Source: Thermococcus sp. 21S9 | GTDB lineage: Archaea > Methanobacteriota_B > Thermococci > Thermococcales > Thermococcaceae | Assembly: GCF_012027635.1 (NCBI RefSeq) | Contig: NZ_SNUS01000001.1 | Location: forward strand, 806,001 to 870,000 | Direction of reading: 5' to 3' | Length of the DNA: 64,000 bases | Part shown: piece by piece, positions 1 to 9,963 of the stretch | How the letters are laid out: the number at the start of each line of letters is the position of its first letter | Position numbering within the stretch: position 1 is the first letter of the stretch | The notes under the pieces: generated by a model | What the model was told of the DNA's origin: nothing | The model's database searches: none | What the model saw: the letters and a program-made list of their open reading frames with translations, nothing else | Translations under genes and position numbers: made by a program

Positions 1-67
1 TTTCACGAAAAGTAACTTTAACCGCTTAAAAAGTTTTCTGTAATTTAGTTACTAAAATATCGAGAGC

Positions 68-76
68 TTTATAAAG
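68..76 (+). promoter_or_regulatory. TATA box of the Cys-cluster gene
   Basis: The sequence tttataaag lies about 25 nt upstream of the ATG at 97, so the transcript is probably leaderless or nearly so. Confidence 0.55.
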
Positions 77-96
77 GGATAACCCAACACCCGCCC

Positions 97-612
97 ATGC
101 GCTTCAAACCGAAACCCTTCACAGAGCCAGTTGGCTTCCGCTGTCTCTACTGCCTCGACTGTTGCAGGGGAAGGCACGTCTACCTGACTCTGAAGGACGT
201 CGAGCGAATAGCCAAAGCCGGAAACGACCCCCAGGACTTCGTGACTTTCTCGGTTGAAGGGGATAAGATACGCTTCGTTCTCGCCGTCCGCGAGTGGGAT
301 TTGGGTTGCGTCTTCCACGACCCTGAAACCGGTAAGTGCCGGATTCACGAGGTCAGGCCGATTATCTGCCGTATTTACCCATTCATGGTCTCTAAGAAAC
401 CGCTCGGCGTCGAGGGGGAGATGCCCTTCCGGTACAAAGGAGAAACCCTGTGGCTCTACTTCGATGAGAGCTGTCCCGGAATAAACTCCGAAAACCCGGA
501 AACGACGATAACGCCCGAGGAGATAGCGGAGCTCGGGCTTGAGTTCGAGAGGGAGTTCGAGAAGACAGATATGGACGGCTTTGCAAGGCTACTCGACGAG
601 CTCGAAAAGTAA
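97..612 (+). CDS. YkgJ-type zinc/iron-binding Cys-cluster protein
   Basis: This 171-residue protein has the CxxCxxCC cluster (C16, C19, C22, C23) near its N terminus. Further cysteines follow in GCVFHD, GKCRIHEVRPIICRIYP and ESCPG. That order is the signature of the YkgJ/UPF0153 family, thought to bind zinc or an iron-sulfur centre. The cellular role is not established. No membrane segment is visible, so it is presumably cytoplasmic. The ATG at 97 follows a TATA box by about 25 nt and has no ribosome binding site, which fits a leaderless mRNA. The family call rests on the Cys pattern; function is unknown. Confidence 0.8.
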   Translation: MRFKPKPFTEPVGFRCLYCLDCCRGRHVYLTLKDVERIAKAGNDPQDFVTFSVEGDKIRFVLAVREWDLGCVFHDPETGKCRIHEVRPIICRIYPFMVSKKPLGVEGEMPFRYKGETLWLYFDESCPGINSENPETTITPEEIAELGLEFEREFEKTDMDGFARLLDELEK

Positions 613-639
613 ATATACAACTTCTCCCTAACATCTCTT

Positions 640-1206
640 ATGAAGGGCCTCCTGCTGACTTGCATTTATCTCGTTCAGGGCGTTCTCAACATCGTCTTCT
701 ACGGGATTCCTTCGATAATGTTCTCCGTTCTCCTTCCCCAGCGGGTGTTTCGTGAAGTTGCGTGGCTCATTCCGTTCCTGGTTCTCCTGTATTTCGCCCT
801 CGGGGCGTTCTCCCTCTATTCAATGGGCTTCACCCCAAAGCCGGGCAGGGGGAGGCTCATTGGGGTAGTTTACTTCTCCGTTGGTCTTATTGGCTCTCTG
901 GCCGTTTTCCCTGAGTTTACCGACGAGACTCCCCTCCTACGGGTTCTCTTCGTTGCCTGGGCACTCCTCTCGCTCCTCGGCCTGTTCCTCCTGCTCCGCA
1001 CGGAAAACCTTGAGGACGTTTCGCCCCTGCTCATCGTTTCGGCGCTCCTGATTCTGCTGTTCTCGGGCGCGGTGAGCTTCCTGACCGCCCAGTGGATTGT
1101 TGAGGATTACTACGCACACATTCATATGAACGAAAGCGTTCCCGAGAACGCGACCGTTATTGTTGCCCACCCAGAAAACGTCAGCCCTCCCAACGGAACG
1201 GGCTAA
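640..1206 (+). CDS. Integral membrane protein, unknown function
   Basis: This 188-residue protein consists mostly of hydrophobic segments: about five helices, beginning with residues 4-25 and ending near residue 150. A short polar C-terminal tail carries three Asn-X-Ser/Thr sequons (NES, NAT, NVS), so the tail may be extracytoplasmic and glycosylated. I do not recognise the family. A TATA-like aaatatac at about 612-619, overlapping the stop of the previous gene, sits at the right distance for a near-leaderless start at 640. No functional link to its neighbours is apparent. Confidence 0.7.
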   Translation: MKGLLLTCIYLVQGVLNIVFYGIPSIMFSVLLPQRVFREVAWLIPFLVLLYFALGAFSLYSMGFTPKPGRGRLIGVVYFSVGLIGSLAVFPEFTDETPLLRVLFVAWALLSLLGLFLLLRTENLEDVSPLLIVSALLILLFSGAVSFLTAQWIVEDYYAHIHMNESVPENATVIVAHPENVSPPNGTG

Positions 1207-1236
1207 GCTTTTAAGTTCCGTGCCAAGGGTAGTGAC

Positions 1237-1740
1237 ATGAGCCAGGAACTCCGCTACCGCCGTGCCTCCGCATGGGAGTACGACTTAATCCTTCGCGAGG
1301 CCGAGAAGTACGGCGAGTTGAAGCACCATTTCTTCGCCGTCGTCGAGGGTAAGTTCAGGGACGTTTACGCCGTCAACGAGAGGGTCTGGAGGGAGCTTGA
1401 AGGCCTGGCCGTCAAACCCTACGCCTACGGAACCTTCGTCGGCACGATTAAGGTTGACAACCTCGTTGAAAAGTTCTACCCCAACGTCGAGTTCTTCTAC
1501 TTTGTTGAGGTCGAGAAGAACTACGCGGTGCTGAGTCCAAAGGCCGGCTTCCTCTTCACCACGGGCAAGGACGTCCCGAGGAGTGGTGTGAGGAAATACG
1601 TCTGGCAGGGGACGAAGAAGCTCGTAATCTACGACGAGAACGGGATTATCCTCGGCATTGGCAGGATAAACCCCGAAAGCAGGAGGAAGTTTATCCTGAA
1701 CGTCACCGACATCGGGGAGTTCCTGAGACGGAAGCGCTGA
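1237..1740 (+). CDS. PUA-domain protein, NIP7-like
   Basis: This 167-residue cytoplasmic protein has an alpha/beta N-terminal half and a C-terminal segment around residues 95-165 ([17 protein letters not shown] ... LGIGRINPE) that reads as a PUA RNA-binding domain. Such two-part proteins resemble the ribosome-biogenesis factor NIP7 and related archaeal pre-PUA/PUA proteins. A role in rRNA or tRNA binding is therefore likely, but the target is not visible. The start is supported by a TATA-like cttttaag at about 1207 and a weak ribosome binding site (GGTAGTG) before the ATG. Confidence 0.65.
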   Translation: MSQELRYRRASAWEYDLILREAEKYGELKHHFFAVVEGKFRDVYAVNERVWRELEGLAVKPYAYGTFVGTIKVDNLVEKFYPNVEFFYFVEVEKNYAVLSPKAGFLFTTGKDVPRSGVRKYVWQGTKKLVIYDENGIILGIGRINPESRRKFILNVTDIGEFLRRKR

Positions 1741-1791
1741 ATTTTCTAACCGCACGTAACCTTTTTAAGACCTTTTGCGTAGAGCCTAATG

Positions 1792-1806
1792 GTAACTAAA
1801 GGTTAC
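1792..1806. promoter_or_regulatory. Inverted repeat at the kaiC-like operon start
   Basis: GTAAC-N5-GTTAC lies about 25-30 nt downstream of the TATA-like cttttt-aaga (about 1760-1769), at the expected transcription start and just upstream of the ribosome binding site (GGGGGTGA, 1811-1818). It is a candidate operator. The protein that would bind it is unknown. Confidence 0.4.
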
Positions 1807-1823
1807 TAAAGGGGGTGACGCTC

Positions 1824-2570
1824 ATGATTAAGAAGGTCAAGACCGGCATTCCCGGCATGGACGAAATCCTTCACGGTGGAATCCCCGAGAGGAACGTCGT
1901 CCTGCTCAGCGGTGGGCCGGGAACGGGGAAGACGATATTCAGCCAGCAGTTCATATGGAACGGACTCCAGATGGGTGAGCCTGGCATTTACGTTGCCCTC
2001 GAGGAGCACCCGGTTCAGGTGAGGCAGAACATGGCCCAGTTCGGCTGGGACGTCAGAAAGTACGAGGAAGAGGGCCTCTTCGCGATGGTGGACGCCTTCA
2101 CCGCTGGAATCGGCAAGAGCAAGGAGTACGAGAAGTACATCGTCCACGACCTGACCGACATCAGGGAGTTCATAGACGTCCTCAGGACGGCCGTGAAGGA
2201 CCTCGGGGCCAAGCGCGTCGTTATCGACTCGGTTACGACGCTCTACATCAACAAGCCGGCGATGGCGAGGAGCATCGTCATGCAGCTCAAGCGCGTTTTA
2301 GCGGGTCTCGGGGTTACGAGCATACTCGTTAGCCAGATAAGCGTCGGCGAGCGCGGATTCGGCGGACCCGGCGTTGAGCACGGCGTTGACGGCATAATAA
2401 GGCTCGACCTTGACGAGATTGACGGCGAGCTCAAGCGCTCGCTGATAGTCTGGAAGATGCGCGGAACCAGTCACTCCATGAGGAGGCACCCGTTCGAGAT
2501 AACCGACAAGGGAATCGTGGTCTATCCTGACAAGGTGCTGAAGAGAAAGGCCATCGTTGAGATTGAGTGA
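1824..2570 (+). CDS. KaiC-like RecA-superfamily ATPase (first copy)
   Basis: This 248-residue single-domain KaiC/RadA-like ATPase has Walker A GGPGTGKT at residues 30-37 and Walker B RVVIDSV near residue 130. The start pattern [17 protein letters not shown] is typical of archaeal KaiC-domain proteins. Family members hydrolyse ATP, but most have no known target and they should not be read as circadian clock proteins. I placed the start at the ATG behind GGGGGTGA rather than the in-frame GTG at 1815, which lies inside that ribosome binding site. The next gene starts 23 nt later and encodes a coiled-coil HTH protein, so the two probably form one operon and one functional unit. Confidence 0.85.
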   Translation: MIKKVKTGIPGMDEILHGGIPERNVVLLSGGPGTGKTIFSQQFIWNGLQMGEPGIYVALEEHPVQVRQNMAQFGWDVRKYEEEGLFAMVDAFTAGIGKSKEYEKYIVHDLTDIREFIDVLRTAVKDLGAKRVVIDSVTTLYINKPAMARSIVMQLKRVLAGLGVTSILVSQISVGERGFGGPGVEHGVDGIIRLDLDEIDGELKRSLIVWKMRGTSHSMRRHPFEITDKGIVVYPDKVLKRKAIVEIE

Positions 2571-2593
2571 AAAACTGAAAGGGGGTGAGAGGT

Positions 2594-3139
2594 ATGGAGG
2601 TCCCGTTGAACCCGATTGGAAGGGAGGAGATACACAGGCTCGAGAGCATACTGCTCTTCGCGACGCTCTTCAGGCCCGAGGTCATAGAGCTCATCAAGGA
2701 CCCGGCCGAGAGGCTCACCTGGGTCGACAGCCTCGCGGTAGCGGCTGGAGCGATAGCGAGGGAGAAGGCTGGCATGACCGTCAGGGAAATCGCTGAAGAG
2801 CTCGGCAGGACGGAGGCTACCATAAGGAAGCACCTCAAGGGCGAGACGAAAGCAGGTCAGCTCGTCAGGGAAACCTACGAGCTCATAAAGCAGGGCAAGC
2901 TCGACGAGCTCGTCAGGAACGTTGAAGTCCTCGCCAAGGGCGGTCAGCTCGTCGCGCTCGAGGAGTACGAGAAGCTCAAGCGTGAGAAGGAGGAGCTTGA
3001 GGCGAAGCTCAACGAACTCAGGGAGAGACTCAAGGAGCTTGAAGCTCAGAACCGCGAGCTCCAGGCGAAGCTTGAGAACGTCAGAAAGGTTCTCAACGAC
3101 GCACTCGAGAGGATAAGGGAAATAGAGAAGCTACTTTAA
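2594..3139 (+). CDS. KaiC-associated HTH/coiled-coil regulatory protein
   Basis: This 181-residue protein has a helix-turn-helix-like segment around residues 60-90 (MTVREIAEELGRTEATIRKHL). A long, strongly heptad coiled coil rich in Glu, Lys and Leu runs from about residue 115 to the C terminus. It matches the type of regulatory protein found next to KaiC-like ATPases in Thermococcales. The arrangement suggests a DNA-binding or adaptor subunit controlled by the upstream ATPase; this is inferred from operon structure, not shown. The ATG follows GGGGGTGAGAGGT. The gene ends in a 4-nt overlap with the stop of convergent speH. Confidence 0.75.
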   Translation: MEVPLNPIGREEIHRLESILLFATLFRPEVIELIKDPAERLTWVDSLAVAAGAIAREKAGMTVREIAEELGRTEATIRKHLKGETKAGQLVRETYELIKQGKLDELVRNVEVLAKGGQLVALEEYEKLKREKEELEAKLNELRERLKELEAQNRELQAKLENVRKVLNDALERIREIEKLL

Positions 3140-3564
3140 CTTCCGTTTCCGTTTTTCCTGAGGCTCTCTTCCCAGGTCATTATCATGTGGGTGAACGTTT
3201 CATCGTCCTCCTCGATGCCCCTCTTTATCTCGGAGACGTGGGCGTACTTGGCCTTGAGCTTGTCGAGGATGTAGTCAACGGCCTTCTCGGGCTCGGCCTT
3301 GGTTCCGCAGGTGTAAACGTCCAAAGCCGCATAACCTTTTTCGGGCCACGTGTGAATCGAGATGTGGCTCTCCGCAACGATGACGACTCCGCTGACCCCA
3401 GTTGGTGAGAACTTGAAGAAGTAGCTTGACTTGACCTCCATGTTGCCGACCTTAGCCGCCTCAAGGAATATCTGTCTTATCTTGTCAGCGTTACCGAGTA
3501 TCTCTGGGTCGCACCCGGCCGCTTCCACAACGTAGTGAAAGCCAATGGTCTCTATCTCGCTCAT
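3136..3564 (-). CDS. speH: S-adenosylmethionine decarboxylase proenzyme
   Basis: This 142-residue protein decarboxylates AdoMet to give the aminopropyl donor for polyamine synthesis in the cytoplasm. The class 1B self-processing site is visible: Glu65-Ser66 in VAESHISIHTW, where Ser66 becomes the pyruvoyl group. The partner residues His71 and Cys86 have the same spacing as in the Thermotoga enzyme. Length is normal for the prokaryotic short form. ATG follows GGTGAGAAGCC, and a TATA-like tttaaaaag lies at about 3598-3606 on the minus strand. In thermophiles polyamines stabilise nucleic acids and ribosomes, which fits this host. Confidence 0.95.
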   Translation of the reverse strand: MSEIETIGFHYVVEAAGCDPEILGNADKIRQIFLEAAKVGNMEVKSSYFFKFSPTGVSGVVIVAESHISIHTWPEKGYAALDVYTCGTKAEPEKAVDYILDKLKAKYAHVSEIKRGIEEDDETFTHMIMTWEESLRKNGNGS

Positions 3565-3869
3565 GGCTTCTCACCTGAGGGGTGGGTAGTGCGCTCCCTT
3601 TTTAAAGTTAATCCCGAAAGTGAACGGGAATAAGCGGGCCGTTTCAGTTCTGAACTAACCGGAACGGAGTTTTATGGATTTAAACTGAAAGTTTCTGGTA
3701 GTTTTTGGAAAATTCTGTTATTCTCTGCCAAAACTGGTTTTAAGGCGTCCGAAGCCGTTTAAACTTTCATGGTGAGCGGTGCTCAACTTAAACCAGCGAA
3801 CCACTAATTTTAAAACTCGCCCTTCAAATTAACCACAAGTCGAGATTACAAACTCTCAGGGGTGAACGT
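3565..3869. other. Divergent intergenic region speH/secF
   Basis: This 305-nt gap holds the minus-strand speH promoter (about 3598-3606) and the secF promoter, with TATA-like attttaaaac at about 3807-3816 and ribosome binding site GGGGTGAA before 3870. The middle part (3640-3790) is A/T rich with scattered tttaaact motifs. I see no open reading frame, C/D boxes or strong hairpin there. Confidence 0.5.
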
Positions 3870-4778
3870 ATGGCCAGGAAGAAGGCTAAAAAGCCCGGAG
3901 AACCCAACGAGTTCCGGGCGAAAAAGCGCGAAAAGCTCAGGTTTTTGGCCGAGATGGAACCAAGGAAGATGATAATCTACCCGCTCGCGGTTTTCATAAT
4001 CGCACTGCTCCTGCTGGCGGTGCACTTCCCTCCACTCGGCATTGACCTCAAGGGCGGTGTCGTGGTTACCGGTTACGGGATAAACGCAAACCCCGACCAG
4101 GTGGAGAAGTGGCTCAGCAGTGAGCTCGGCGTCAACGTCAACGTTGAAAGCTTCACCAGCGTTGAGGGAACGAAGGGAATCCGCGTTTACGCTCCCGCCG
4201 GAGTTGACCCGGTTAAGATTATCAACCTCCTCAAGCAGAAGTACCCCAACGCCGAGTACACCCACAGTGAGGTTCTGCCGACGTTTGGAGAGCTCGCCAA
4301 AAAGCAGGGAATCAAAGCAATAGCATTCGCATTCCTCGCGATGGCGGTGGTGGTCTTCCTGTTCTTCAGGAACCCTGTCTCATCGCTGGCAATAATATTC
4401 TCGGCCCTCTCCGACATGACGATAGCGGTTGCCATGATGGGCGTCTTCGGAATCCAGCTGACGACAGCGACGATAGCCGCGTTGCTGATGCTCATAGGTT
4501 ACACCGTTGACAGTAACATTCTCCTGACCACCAAGCTCACGCGCAGGAAGGAGGACACCATAGAGGAGGCCTACCTGAGCGCGGTATCGACGGGCTTTAC
4601 CATGAGCACCACGACGCTTGGAGCCCTCTTCATGCTCTGGCTCATCTCAACGTCGCCGACGATAGACAACATAGCAATAGTCCTCATCTTCGGTCTCCTT
4701 GCAGACTTCATGAACACCTGGATTTTCAACGCCGGCGTTCTCAGGTGGTATCTCTCCACAAGGGGGGTTAAGGCATGA
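3870..4778 (+). CDS. secF: Protein translocase subunit SecF
   Basis: This 302-residue membrane protein of the Sec-associated SecDF complex assists preprotein export at the cytoplasmic membrane. It has a basic N terminus, a first helix around residues 36-55, then the [13 protein letters not shown] motif and a soluble extracytoplasmic domain. A cluster of helices starts near residue 150 and contains [18 protein letters not shown]. This is the archaeal SecF layout. ATG follows AGGGGTGAACGT. It overlaps secD by 4 nt (ATGA), giving the archaeal order secF-secD and probable translational coupling. Confidence 0.95.
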   Translation: MARKKAKKPGEPNEFRAKKREKLRFLAEMEPRKMIIYPLAVFIIALLLLAVHFPPLGIDLKGGVVVTGYGINANPDQVEKWLSSELGVNVNVESFTSVEGTKGIRVYAPAGVDPVKIINLLKQKYPNAEYTHSEVLPTFGELAKKQGIKAIAFAFLAMAVVVFLFFRNPVSSLAIIFSALSDMTIAVAMMGVFGIQLTTATIAALLMLIGYTVDSNILLTTKLTRRKEDTIEEAYLSAVSTGFTMSTTTLGALFMLWLISTSPTIDNIAIVLIFGLLADFMNTWIFNAGVLRWYLSTRGVKA

Positions 4779-6295
4779 ACAGGAAGCTTAAGAAGTTGCT
4801 CTTCAACTGGAGGATAATCCTTCTCATCATATTCCTCTCGGGTTCCATAGCGACCCTCGCCACCCGGCCCCTTACCTTTGGAATAGACATCTCGGGTGGA
4901 GTTGCGCTCATAGCGCAGACCGAGCACCCCGTTGACTCCAAGACGATGGAACTCGTCGTGGATTCCCTCCAGAAGCGTTTGAACACCTACGGTCTCCGCG
5001 ACGTCCAGGTTCAGGGACAGGGTAACGACATAGTTGTAGTCAAGGTCGCGAACGTGACGAGTGCAGAAGAGGCAAACGCCCTCAAAAAGGTCATTGAGAG
5101 CCAGGGTGTCTTCTACATGGAGTTCGACGGCGTGATATTTGGAACGGGTAAGGACATAACCTACGTTGGTGTTTACCAGATTAAGCCCGACAACAGCTGG
5201 GCGGTTCCTTTCAGGATTTCCAAGGCCGCCGCAGAGAAGTTCGCCGAGCTGGCCAAGGGCAAAGCCGGCTGGCCCGTTGACATGTTCCTTGACCCTCCTG
5301 TCAACTCGCTCCTCGTCGTTCCCAAGAGCCTCTACGACCTCATGAACAGCACTGCCTTCAACGCCCAGGCACCCCAGGCTCCTTACCTGATAGAGAGAAT
5401 TCACAAGGCCTTTAACATAACCACGATAGCTTACGCCAACCAGAGCGCCGAGGAACTCAAGAAGCTCGCCGATGGTAAGCCGATAGTCCTCGTTGACGTC
5501 GGCGAGAACCTCGTTGACCCGCTTAAGTCAATGAACGTGAGCGTCCGCTACATACCGAGGCAGAGTGGAGTTACCGACACCGACTTCATCAAGAGCGTCC
5601 TCGGTCTCTACGGCCCGTACTCCCTCGGTGAGGGCCTTGCCAACGGCGAACCCCAGACGGATGTCCAGATAACCGGCCACGCGGCAAACAGGCTTCAGGC
5701 GGAGCAGGAAGCCAAGACCGTCTACACCGTCCTCAAGAGCGGTTCGCTCCCGGTCAAGCTCAAGGTTATCGGAATGCAGTTCATCTCGCCCAAGCTGGGA
5801 GAGAGCTTCAAGACCCAGGCCCTCTACGCGGGAATAGCGGCGTTGATAGCCGTCCTGCTGATAGTCTACTTCCACTACAGGAGGTGGAAGATAGCCATAC
5901 CCGTTGCCAGCACGAGCCTCTTCGAGGTCACGATAATCCTCGGCATCGCAGCGTTAATCAAGTGGAACCTTGACCTGCCGAGTATTGCAGGTATCATCGC
6001 GGCAATAGGTACGGGAGTTGACCAGCAGATAGTCATCACCGATGAGCTCCTCGGAGGCGAGAGGTCAACGAAGATAACGAGGCGTGCCAGCAGTCTCAAG
6101 AGGATTGGAAGGGCGTTCTTCATTATATTCGCCTCGGCCGCGACGACGATAGCTGCCATGAGCTTCCTACTGGTCTACTTCGTCGGAACCCTAAAGGGAT
6201 TCGCAGTGACGACCATCATCGGTGTCCTCATCGGAATCTTCGTCACGAGGCCTGCCTACGCCGAGATAGCCAAGTACCTCGTCGGTGAGGACTGA
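4775..6295 (+). CDS. secD: Protein translocase subunit SecD
   Basis: This 506-residue RND-like membrane protein is the SecF partner. One helix (about residues 14-32) precedes the [16 protein letters not shown] motif. A large extracytoplasmic P1 region spans about residues 50-345, followed by a helix bundle containing [17 protein letters not shown], where the Asp corresponds to the proton-relay region known for SecD. Length is normal for archaeal SecD. It overlaps secF upstream and its TGA shares one base with the ATG of the next gene, so the three are likely co-transcribed. Confidence 0.95.
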   Translation: MNRKLKKLLFNWRIILLIIFLSGSIATLATRPLTFGIDISGGVALIAQTEHPVDSKTMELVVDSLQKRLNTYGLRDVQVQGQGNDIVVVKVANVTSAEEANALKKVIESQGVFYMEFDGVIFGTGKDITYVGVYQIKPDNSWAVPFRISKAAAEKFAELAKGKAGWPVDMFLDPPVNSLLVVPKSLYDLMNSTAFNAQAPQAPYLIERIHKAFNITTIAYANQSAEELKKLADGKPIVLVDVGENLVDPLKSMNVSVRYIPRQSGVTDTDFIKSVLGLYGPYSLGEGLANGEPQTDVQITGHAANRLQAEQEAKTVYTVLKSGSLPVKLKVIGMQFISPKLGESFKTQALYAGIAALIAVLLIVYFHYRRWKIAIPVASTSLFEVTIILGIAALIKWNLDLPSIAGIIAAIGTGVDQQIVITDELLGGERSTKITRRASSLKRIGRAFFIIFASAATTIAAMSFLLVYFVGTLKGFAVTTIIGVLIGIFVTRPAYAEIAKYLVGED

Positions 6296-6972
6296 TGTAC
6301 GTCATAATAATGGGAGCCGGCAGGGTTGGTTACCTCGTCGCCAAGATGCTCGAGGAGGACGGCCACGACGTTACGATAATCGAGATGAACAGGGACAGGG
6401 CAAAGGAGCTCTCAATGCAGATAAACGGCCTTGTGATAGAGGGCGACGCAACGGACCCGAAGACGCTGGAAGAAGCAAACATAAAGCAGGCCGACGCCTT
6501 CGCGGCTTTAACTGGCAAGGACGACGCGAATTTACTGGCCTGCATCCTGGCGAAGAACCTCAACCCGAACGTCAAGACCTCACTTAGGATAAGCAACCCC
6601 AAGAACAGGAGAATCTTCGAGGAGGTCGGCGACCTGAAGAAGTACTTCGACTTCGTGATTTCACCGGAGGAGATAGCGGCGGAGTACATCAGCAGGAACA
6701 TAGTCACGCCGGGATTCGATAGGGTGCTCTTCCCCAAGGAGGGTGCGGAGATAGTGCGCTTCAACATAGACGAGAACAGCAAGATTGCCGGAAAACTCGT
6801 TAAGGAGCTCAAGCTCCCCAAGGACGCGCTTATCATAGCGGTTTACGATGAGAAAGGCAACTTAATCATCCCGTCCGGCGATACAAGGTTGCCAGAGAGG
6901 GGTCAGGTCATCGTCTTCGCCAAGAACTCCGTCCTCAAGGAAGTGAAGGAACTTTTGGAGGGCGGGGAGTAG
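6295..6972 (+). CDS. TrkA-family potassium channel/transport regulator
   Basis: This 225-residue cytoplasmic protein has an N-terminal RCK/TrkA-N Rossmann domain (IIMGAGRVGYLVAKML at residues 4-19, Glu30 and Asp52 in positions typical of NAD(H) contact) and a C-terminal TrkA-C domain from about residue 138. Family members gate TrkH/Ktr or channel-type K+ transporters by binding NAD(H) or ATP. No membrane partner is encoded nearby. The ATG is coupled to the secD stop by TGATG, which is unusual company for a K+ regulator. The partner transporter cannot be named from this window. Confidence 0.85.
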   Translation: MYVIIMGAGRVGYLVAKMLEEDGHDVTIIEMNRDRAKELSMQINGLVIEGDATDPKTLEEANIKQADAFAALTGKDDANLLACILAKNLNPNVKTSLRISNPKNRRIFEEVGDLKKYFDFVISPEEIAAEYISRNIVTPGFDRVLFPKEGAEIVRFNIDENSKIAGKLVKELKLPKDALIIAVYDEKGNLIIPSGDTRLPERGQVIVFAKNSVLKEVKELLEGGE

Positions 6973-7041
6973 ACCTAAAATCCGACGAAAATGAATGCAC
7001 ACCTTTAATCATTTTTTCATTTCTGTCCCATCAAACCATAA

Positions 7042-7051
7042 ACTATTTAAA
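7042..7051 (+). promoter_or_regulatory. TATA box of the A-type ATPase operon
   Basis: The sequence actatttaaa, preceded by an A-rich BRE-like stretch, predicts a transcript start near 7073 and a leader of about 44 nt carrying GGAGGG before the first ATG. It is the only good promoter I see ahead of the nine ATPase genes. Confidence 0.6.
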
Positions 7052-7116
7052 CCAGTTAGGGAAGCCAAAGGTGGCGAAAAGCTCAACTGTTTTCAGGGTC
7101 ATCGGAGGGACGGCTC

Positions 7117-7428
7117 ATGGAGGACGTCATCAAGCGGATTGTTGATGCAGAAAAAGAAGCAGAGGAACGTATTGAGCGCGCCAAAGAGGACGCAAAGGCC
7201 ATCGTCCTCAAGGCCAAGGAAGAGGCCAAGGCCATAGAGGAGGAAATCCTTTCCAAAGCCCAGGTTGAGGCCGATTCCCTCGTCCAGAAGGCGAGGGAAG
7301 CGGGGGAGGCCGAGGCCAAGAAAATCCTCCAGGAGGGTGAGAAGGAAATCGAGGCCCTCCGCGCGAAGGCCGAGGCCAACTTTGAGAGCGCCATAACCCA
7401 GGCAATAGAGCTCGTGAGAGGGGGCTGA
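7117..7428 (+). CDS. ahaH: A-type ATP synthase subunit H
   Basis: This 103-residue, highly charged protein is predicted to be one continuous alpha-helical coiled coil, with repeated KAxEEAKAI-like heptads. Subunit H pairs with subunit E to form the peripheral stalks that hold A1 static against Ao. It is the first gene of the ATPase operon and ends 1 nt before atpI. The ATG follows ATCGGAGGGACGGCTC. Base composition and codon use match the neighbours. The identification rests on the coiled coil plus the conserved first position in the operon. Confidence 0.9.
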   Translation: MEDVIKRIVDAEKEAEERIERAKEDAKAIVLKAKEEAKAIEEEILSKAQVEADSLVQKAREAGEAEAKKILQEGEKEIEALRAKAEANFESAITQAIELVRGG

Positions 7429-7429
7429 G

Positions 7430-9439
7430 ATGTTCAGGCCCGAGGAGATGGTCAAGCTCGACGTCATAACGCTCAACCGCTACAAGGACGAGCTGTTGAC
7501 GTACCTTCACGAGGCCGGGCTCGTGGAGATTCGCGAGCTCGACGTTAAGGTTGCCCAAAAGGACACTCCAAACGAGTACCATCGAAAGGCCGCTTCCTAC
7601 AGCATAACTATCTCGAGGCTCGCCGACTTTCTCAAGGCCCACAAAAAGGCTCAGGGTGGAGGAATAAAGGAGTTCTTCTTCCCGAAGGAGAAACCAAAGA
7701 GAACCTACCGCTACGAGGGCATTGAGAAGCTCATCAAGGACGTTGAGGAGTTCCTCTCGAAGGTCGAGCCCGAGATAAAGGCCGTTGAGGGTAAGCTTAG
7801 CTCGCTCCAGACCGAGATTGAGAGGATTAAAGAGGCCATAGCCACCCTCGAACTCCTGTCGGTCTTCAAGCTCCCCGTTCAGTACCTCAGGCACAGCGGT
7901 CTCGTCGAGGTTTCCGTCGGTTCCGTCGATAGGGCCAAGCTCGGGGCCCTCCTTGAGGACCTCAAGAAAATCACCGAGGGCAAGGTCGCCGTCGTGACCA
8001 AAGAGCTCGGCGACAAGGTTCTCCTGGCGATAGCCAACCTCTCGAAGGACCACGACAAGGTCAACTCCGTCCTTGCCAAGCACTCCTTCGAGAGGATTGA
8101 GGTTCCAGAGGGTGAGGGAACGCCCGACGAGCTCGTCAAGGAGTACAGGAAGAAGCTCGACGCCAAGCTTGAGGAACTCAAGGAGACGAAGAAGGAAGCC
8201 GAGAAGCTCGCCGAGAAGTACTACGACGACGTCGTTTTCTATCAGGAGCTGATGGAGAACGAGCGCGACAAGGCCAACGTTCTCCCGATGCTCGCAAGGA
8301 CGAACATGACGTTCGCTTTAACGGGCTGGCTCCCGAGGGTCGACGTTCCGAAGGTCCTCGAGGGCATAAAGAAGGTCACCCAAGGAAAGGCCTACATAAA
8401 CGTCCGCGAGCCGAGCAAGGATGAAATCGAGGAGATTCCGATTAAGCTCAAGAACCCCGGCTGGGCGAGACCCTTCGAGATGCTCACCGAGATGTACGGC
8501 GTTCCGAGATATGACGAGATAGACCCGACGCCGATAATAGCCTTCACGTACTCGTTCTTCTTCGGCTTCATGCTCACCGACTTCATGTACGGTCTCATCG
8601 TCGGCATCGTCGCGGCACTGCTCGTCAAGGGCCACAAGAAGTTCAACGACGGAACCTACAAGTTTGCCTACACCCTGCTCGTCAGCTCGTTCTTCACGAT
8701 GCTCATGGGAATCCTCTTCGGCAGTTACTTCGGCAACGCCGGCGACATAGTCCTCCAGCACATCACCGGCAACCCGAACGCCCAGTTCCCACGCATAGCG
8801 GACGCCTTGAAGGACCCGATGTTCGTCCTAATGCTCGCACTCGCCATAGGTCTCGCGCACCTCTTCACCGGCTACACCATAGGCTTCATCGTCAAGTGGA
8901 AGAACGGTGACAAGAAGGGTGCTCTGCTGGAACAGCTCCCCTGGATGCTCATAATACTCAGCATAGTCTTCTTCGCGACCAAGAACGCCTCGCTGATGCT
9001 CCCGGCCAAGGCACTCTTCGGAATCGGCATAGTCCTCTTTGCAATCGGCGAGATAGTGTCCAACGGCGGTCTCGCGGCACTGATGATAATATCGGACTTC
9101 TTCGGCTTCGTGGGAACTTGGCTCAGCTACGCAAGGCTTATGGCCCTTGCACTGGCAACCAGCGGAATAGCGATGGTCGTCAACGTCCTCGCCGCGATGG
9201 TCTGGGGAATCAAGATAAGCGTCGTTCCGCTCGGAATCATCATCGGTTTGATTATCTTCGTCGGCGGTCAGCTGTTTTCGACCGCCATAAACGCCCTCGG
9301 AGCGTTCGTTCACTCGCTCCGTCTCCAGTACGTTGAGTTCTTCGGAACCTTTTACTCGGGCGATGGAAAACCCTTCACCCCGTTCAAGTCCAAGAGGGAG
9401 GTTTCGAAACTCGAGTTGAAAGCTGATGGAGGTGCATGA
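7430..9439 (+). CDS. atpI: A-type ATP synthase subunit I (a subunit)
   Basis: This 669-residue stator subunit has an N-terminal half (about residues 1-330) that is cytoplasmic and rich in coiled coil (two hairpin arms). The C-terminal half has about eight membrane helices. The essential ion-channel arginine is visible as R569 in SYARLMALAL. The protein forms the ion half-channels next to the K ring and anchors the peripheral stalks. Length is normal for archaeal subunit I. It starts directly after ahaH and ends 3 nt before atpK. Confidence 0.95.
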   Translation: MFRPEEMVKLDVITLNRYKDELLTYLHEAGLVEIRELDVKVAQKDTPNEYHRKAASYSITISRLADFLKAHKKAQGGGIKEFFFPKEKPKRTYRYEGIEKLIKDVEEFLSKVEPEIKAVEGKLSSLQTEIERIKEAIATLELLSVFKLPVQYLRHSGLVEVSVGSVDRAKLGALLEDLKKITEGKVAVVTKELGDKVLLAIANLSKDHDKVNSVLAKHSFERIEVPEGEGTPDELVKEYRKKLDAKLEELKETKKEAEKLAEKYYDDVVFYQELMENERDKANVLPMLARTNMTFALTGWLPRVDVPKVLEGIKKVTQGKAYINVREPSKDEIEEIPIKLKNPGWARPFEMLTEMYGVPRYDEIDPTPIIAFTYSFFFGFMLTDFMYGLIVGIVAALLVKGHKKFNDGTYKFAYTLLVSSFFTMLMGILFGSYFGNAGDIVLQHITGNPNAQFPRIADALKDPMFVLMLALAIGLAHLFTGYTIGFIVKWKNGDKKGALLEQLPWMLIILSIVFFATKNASLMLPAKALFGIGIVLFAIGEIVSNGGLAALMIISDFFGFVGTWLSYARLMALALATSGIAMVVNVLAAMVWGIKISVVPLGIIIGLIIFVGGQLFSTAINALGAFVHSLRLQYVEFFGTFYSGDGKPFTPFKSKREVSKLELKADGGA

Positions 9440-9928
<489 letters not shown>

Positions 9929-9963
9929 ACCCTCTCCTTTTTACAGCTTGAGGAGGATTGAAG

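Noticed and set aside
3640-3790. Possible small RNA in the speH/secF gap
   Set aside because: A/T rich, no C/D or H/ACA boxes and no stable hairpin; treated as promoter region.
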